Position numbers and translations under genes: made by a program | Notes under the pieces: model-generated | Databases searched by the model: none | Seen by the model: only the letters and a program-made list of their open reading frames with translations | What the model was told of the DNA's origin: nothing | Assembly (NCBI GenBank): GCA_005788265.1 | Contig: SXYR01000161.1 | Location: 1 to 45,366, forward strand | Source: Bacteroidota bacterium | GTDB taxonomy: Bacteria > Bacteroidota > Bacteroidia > Chitinophagales > Chitinophagaceae | Reading direction: 5' to 3' | DNA: 45,366 nt | Shown here: piece after piece, positions 42,779 to 45,366 of the stretch | Position numbering within the stretch: the stretch's first letter is position 1 | Layout: each line of letters starts with the position of its first letter

Positions 42779-45181
42779 TTAAACCAAGGCCAATTCAAGC
42801 ACCTGTTGCATGTTTTTTACATAATGAAAACGAATGCCTTTGATGAATTCAGGATTGATTTCCTGCACATCTTTCTCGTTTTGCCAACAAAGGATGATCT
42901 CTTTCAATCCGGCTCTTTTTGCTGCAAGGACTTTTTCTTTGATTCCTCCAACCGGCAAAACTTGCCCACGCAATGTTATTTCACCCGTCATCGCGAGAAA
43001 TGGCTTTATTTTTCTGGAAGTAAATGCTGAAGCCAATGCGGACATCATGGTGATACCGGCACTTGGTCCATCTTTTGGCACTGCTCCTTCCGGTACGTGG
43101 ATATGGATATTCTTCTTTTTAAACATATCAGGATCAATTGCAATCTTCTTTGCATTGGCCTGCAGATAAGTATAGGCAGTGGAGGCGCTTTCCTTCATAA
43201 CGGTACCCAGATTTCCTGTAAGCTGAAGATCTCCTTTCCCTTCACTCAAAGTTGTTTCAATAAAAAGAATATCTCCGCCTACATAGGTCCATGCCAACCC
43301 AACGGCTACCCCCGGCATATTGGCCGTTTTATATATTTCATTGGAATATTTTGGCTTTCCCAATATCCTTGAAATATCTGTCTGTGAAATCAAAGATTTG
43401 ACCTTTCCTTGTATTGCAACATCCTTTGCATAGCTTCTCATGATACTGGCCAATTGCCGATCCAATTCCCGCACGCCACTTTCTCTGGTATAATTCTCAA
43501 TCAGATAAGTCATGACCTGCTGATTCATTTTCAGGTCATAGGCCTTGAGCCCATGAAGCTCTTTTTGCTTCGGAAGCAAATGCGTTTGTGCAATTTTCTC
43601 TTTCTCTTCTACTGCATATCCTGTAAGATCAATGATTTCCAAACGATCTCTCAATGCAGGTTGAATACTTTGTATATCATTTGCCGTTGCAATGAAAAGT
43701 ACGCGACTTAGATCATATTCAAGTTCAAGGTAGTTGTCATAAAAACTATTGTTTTGTTCTGGATCCAATACTTCCAATAATGCGGATGATGGATCTCCTC
43801 TGAAATCCTTTCCCACTTTGTCAATTTCATCCAATACCATCACCGGATTGGATGATTTTACTTTTCGGATGGATTGAAGAATCCTGCCAGGCATGGCGCC
43901 AATATACGTTTTACGATGTCCCCTGATTTCACTTTCGTCATGCAGTCCACCTAAACTGAAACGTACATACTTTCTTCCAATGGCACTCGCGATGCTTTTA
44001 CCCAGAGAAGTTTTTCCAATGCCCGGTGGACCCACAAAGCAGAGAATTGGACTTTTCATATCGCCTTTCAACTTCAACACTGCTAGGTATTCAAGAATTC
44101 TCTCCTTGATTTTTTCCATCCCATAGTGATCCTTGTCCAGGACCTTCTTGGCTTTTTTCAAATCATAACTGTCGGTAGTGCATTCATCCCATGGCAGATC
44201 CAACATCAAATCAACATGGTTATAAACAGTTGAATAATCCGGTGTGCTAGGGTGCATACGCTCCAGCTTCTCAATTTCTTTTTGAAACAATTCTTTTGCA
44301 GCAGCAGACCATTTTTTGGCTTCTGCCTTTTTCTTCATTTCCTGAATCTCTCGGTCATTGCTGTCCCCACCCAACTCCTCTTTGATGCTTTTCAATTGTT
44401 GCTGAAGAAAATATTCACGTTGCTGCTTATCAAGCTCCGTCTTGGTTTTGGTTGTAACCTTGTTTTTCAATTCAGCGAATTGCAACTCTTTTTGTAGCAG
44501 TTTCAATAAGAGCTCAGCACGCTGGCGCATGTCGTTCATCTCCAGCAACGCTTGCTTGTCTGCCAACTCACAATTCAAATTGCTGCCAACGAAATGGATC
44601 AGGAATGATGGATTCTCTATGTTGCGTAAAATGATGGATGCTTCTGTTGGAATATTCGGAGATAATTGGATGATTTGTGCAGCCAAGTCTTTGATGGAAG
44701 AAACGGAAGCTTGAAATGCCTGATCATCGGTGATCACTTGCTCTTCCAATGCTTTTACAACACCTTTAAAAAATGGATCTTCAGAACTGATCTTGACCAA
44801 CTGAAATCTCTTCTTACCTTGCAAAATGGCAGTAGTACCTCCATCGGGCATTTTAATCAGCTTCACAATTTTGGCAACGGAGCCCACCCCTTCAAGATCA
44901 TCAACACCTGGATCCTCAATATTGCTGTCTTTTTGAGAGAGTACTCCTACTAATTTGTCAGTTTTATAAGCCTCCTCAATAGCCTTGATTGATTTATCCC
45001 TTCCAACTGTAATGGGTATGACTACTCCTGGAAAAAGCACGGTATTTCTGAGGGGCAGAAGTGGCAACTCCTCTGGTAAAATGAGTTTTTCCCCGTTTGC
45101 TTCATCATCCTCATTGAGTGGAATGATGGGCATGAAATCCAATTCCTCCTCCTGTGGCAATAATTTTAAATTCAATCCCAT
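42779..45181 (-). CDS. lon: ATP-dependent Lon protease
   Basis: An 800-residue LonA-type protease. The N-terminal substrate domain (about 36-235) contains LPLLPLRNTVLFPGVV. A coiled-coil linker (about 235-315) follows. The AAA+ module has Walker A GPPGIGKT (384-391) and Walker B VMVLDEIDK. The C-terminal protease domain has catalytic S707 (KDGPSAG) and K750 (GGIKEKV), 43 residues apart as in E. coli Lon. It degrades misfolded and regulatory proteins in the cytosol. The ATG at 45181 is preferred; a frame to 45208 adds nine non-family residues. porQ follows 35 nt downstream. Confidence 0.97.
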   Translation of the reverse strand: MGLNLKLLPQEEELDFMPIIPLNEDDEANGEKLILPEELPLLPLRNTVLFPGVVIPITVGRDKSIKAIEEAYKTDKLVGVLSQKDSNIEDPGVDDLEGVGSVAKIVKLIKMPDGGTTAILQGKKRFQLVKISSEDPFFKGVVKALEEQVITDDQAFQASVSSIKDLAAQIIQLSPNIPTEASIILRNIENPSFLIHFVGSNLNCELADKQALLEMNDMRQRAELLLKLLQKELQFAELKNKVTTKTKTELDKQQREYFLQQQLKSIKEELGGDSNDREIQEMKKKAEAKKWSAAAKELFQKEIEKLERMHPSTPDYSTVYNHVDLMLDLPWDECTTDSYDLKKAKKVLDKDHYGMEKIKERILEYLAVLKLKGDMKSPILCFVGPPGIGKTSLGKSIASAIGRKYVRFSLGGLHDESEIRGHRKTYIGAMPGRILQSIRKVKSSNPVMVLDEIDKVGKDFRGDPSSALLEVLDPEQNNSFYDNYLELEYDLSRVLFIATANDIQSIQPALRDRLEIIDLTGYAVEEKEKIAQTHLLPKQKELHGLKAYDLKMNQQVMTYLIENYTRESGVRELDRQLASIMRSYAKDVAIQGKVKSLISQTDISRILGKPKYSNEIYKTANMPGVAVGLAWTYVGGDILFIETTLSEGKGDLQLTGNLGTVMKESASTAYTYLQANAKKIAIDPDMFKKKNIHIHVPEGAVPKDGPSAGITMMSALASAFTSRKIKPFLAMTGEITLRGQVLPVGGIKEKVLAAKRAGLKEIILCWQNEKDVQEINPEFIKGIRFHYVKNMQQVLELALV

Positions 45182-45271
45182 AAAATAATCTTTACGACAA
45201 TATGTCACCTGAGCGTCCTGAAATGGACTCCCAACTGAATATACACCATGTAGGTCAAGTTTGATGCCAAC

Positions 45272-45304
45272 AAAAAAGCCCTGATGATTTATCAGGGCTT
45301 TTTA
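45272..45304 (-). terminator. Intrinsic terminator, probably bidirectional
   Basis: Stem AGCCCTGAT / ATCAGGGCT with loop GATTT, flanked by an A-tract on one side and a T-tract on the other, so it could stop transcription from either strand. Its place suggests that it ends the minus-strand gene entering from the right edge, before lon. The remaining ~90 nt before lon hold no promoter I can support. Confidence 0.8.
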
Positions 45305-45321
45305 TATTGAAAAAGTACTTT

Positions 45322-45366
45322 TTAGAGTGAAATGCCGATCCCAGCCTGCAACATCTTTGACTTCCA
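45322..45366 (-). CDS. C-terminal 14 codons of a gene cut by the right edge
   Basis: On the minus strand a frame runs in from the window edge for 14 codons and ends in TAA at 45322, 18 nt before the terminator. The residues end in LQAGIGISL, an alternating hydrophobic pattern that could be the last strand of an outer-membrane barrel. The other frames also read through, so support is limited to the terminator position and this ending. Confidence 0.35.
   Translation of the reverse strand, partial: WKSKMLQAGIGISL

Noticed and set aside
10996-45304. Similar AGCCC...GGGCT stems in three terminators as a dispersed repeat
   Set aside because: GC-clamped stems of this form are common in intrinsic terminators. 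Loops and outer stem bases differ between the copies at 10996, 28836 and 45272.
1-45366. CRISPR arrays, insertion sequences, toxin-antitoxin or defence genes, tRNAs
   Set aside because: Looked for on both strands by reading gaps and proteins; no direct-repeat arrays, transposase motifs or cloverleaf-like segments were seen.

Overview
The window reads as an ordinary, dense piece of chromosome from a Bacteroidota bacterium, most likely family Chitinophagaceae (inferred from memory of protein families, not from a search). Pointers are two type IX secretion (T9SS) proteins (Plug and PorQ), a lipoprotein-type TamA homologue (TamL), DUF5916, DUF2911 and DUF1835 proteins, a SpoU methylase next to the BamA-superfamily gene, and -7 promoter boxes of the Bacteroidota form TAnnTTTG. 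Base composition is AT-rich (roughly 40% GC by eye) and even throughout. I see no prophage, insertion sequence, CRISPR array, defence island, tRNA or rRNA. No gene-free stretch exceeds 300 bases; the largest gaps are about 200 bases (smpB to trpE), 148 (rfbD-like gene to pfkA), 140 (right end) and 134 (S24 regulator to parE).

Layout. 1-9.1 kb: end of a DUF5916 outer-membrane protein, transaldolase, the 4.5S-type SRP RNA, T9SS Plug, a LolE/FtsX-like permease, a SpoU rRNA/tRNA methylase, TamL and a cysteine-cluster protein. 9.2-18.6 kb: XerC/D recombinase, DUF2911 protein, phosphopantetheinyl transferase, dCTP deaminase, an RmlD-like reductase, then glycolysis (pfkA, pyk) with rnhA coupled to pyk, a DUF6580 membrane protein, mannose-6-phosphate isomerase and YraN. 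18.6-28.8 kb, all on the minus strand: one tightly packed array trpE-G-D-C-F-B-A-hisH-A-F-IE-tlpA, led by a terminator hairpin 19-24 nt before trpE. 29-36.6 kb, minus: S24/XRE regulator, parE, DUF1835, parC, accD, smpB. 36.7-41.7 kb: surE, a small three-helix membrane protein and lpxB (plus), a LuxE-like acyl-protein synthetase with a 55-residue membrane protein (minus), then a lipoprotein and an M42 aminopeptidase (plus). 41.7-45.4 kb, minus: porQ, lon, and the last codons of a probable outer-membrane protein.

How they work together. The trp/his array converts chorismate to tryptophan and carries the HisH/HisF glutamine-driven step plus HisA and HisIE. Trp and his genes are joined by an ATGA stop/start overlap, so they should be co-translated. 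Topoisomerase IV subunits flank a DUF1835 protein with gaps of only 2-4 nt. Several genes serve the envelope: TamL, LpxB, the LolE-like permease, Plug and PorQ.

The points most worth a second look are the trpE leader (terminator, 36-codon ORF without Trp codons, possible anti-terminator pairing), a perfect 9-bp-arm palindrome before parE, the DUF1835 gene inside the topoisomerase IV operon, and the near-zero spacing at seven of eight convergent gene junctions. I did not find a clearly new multi-gene system.
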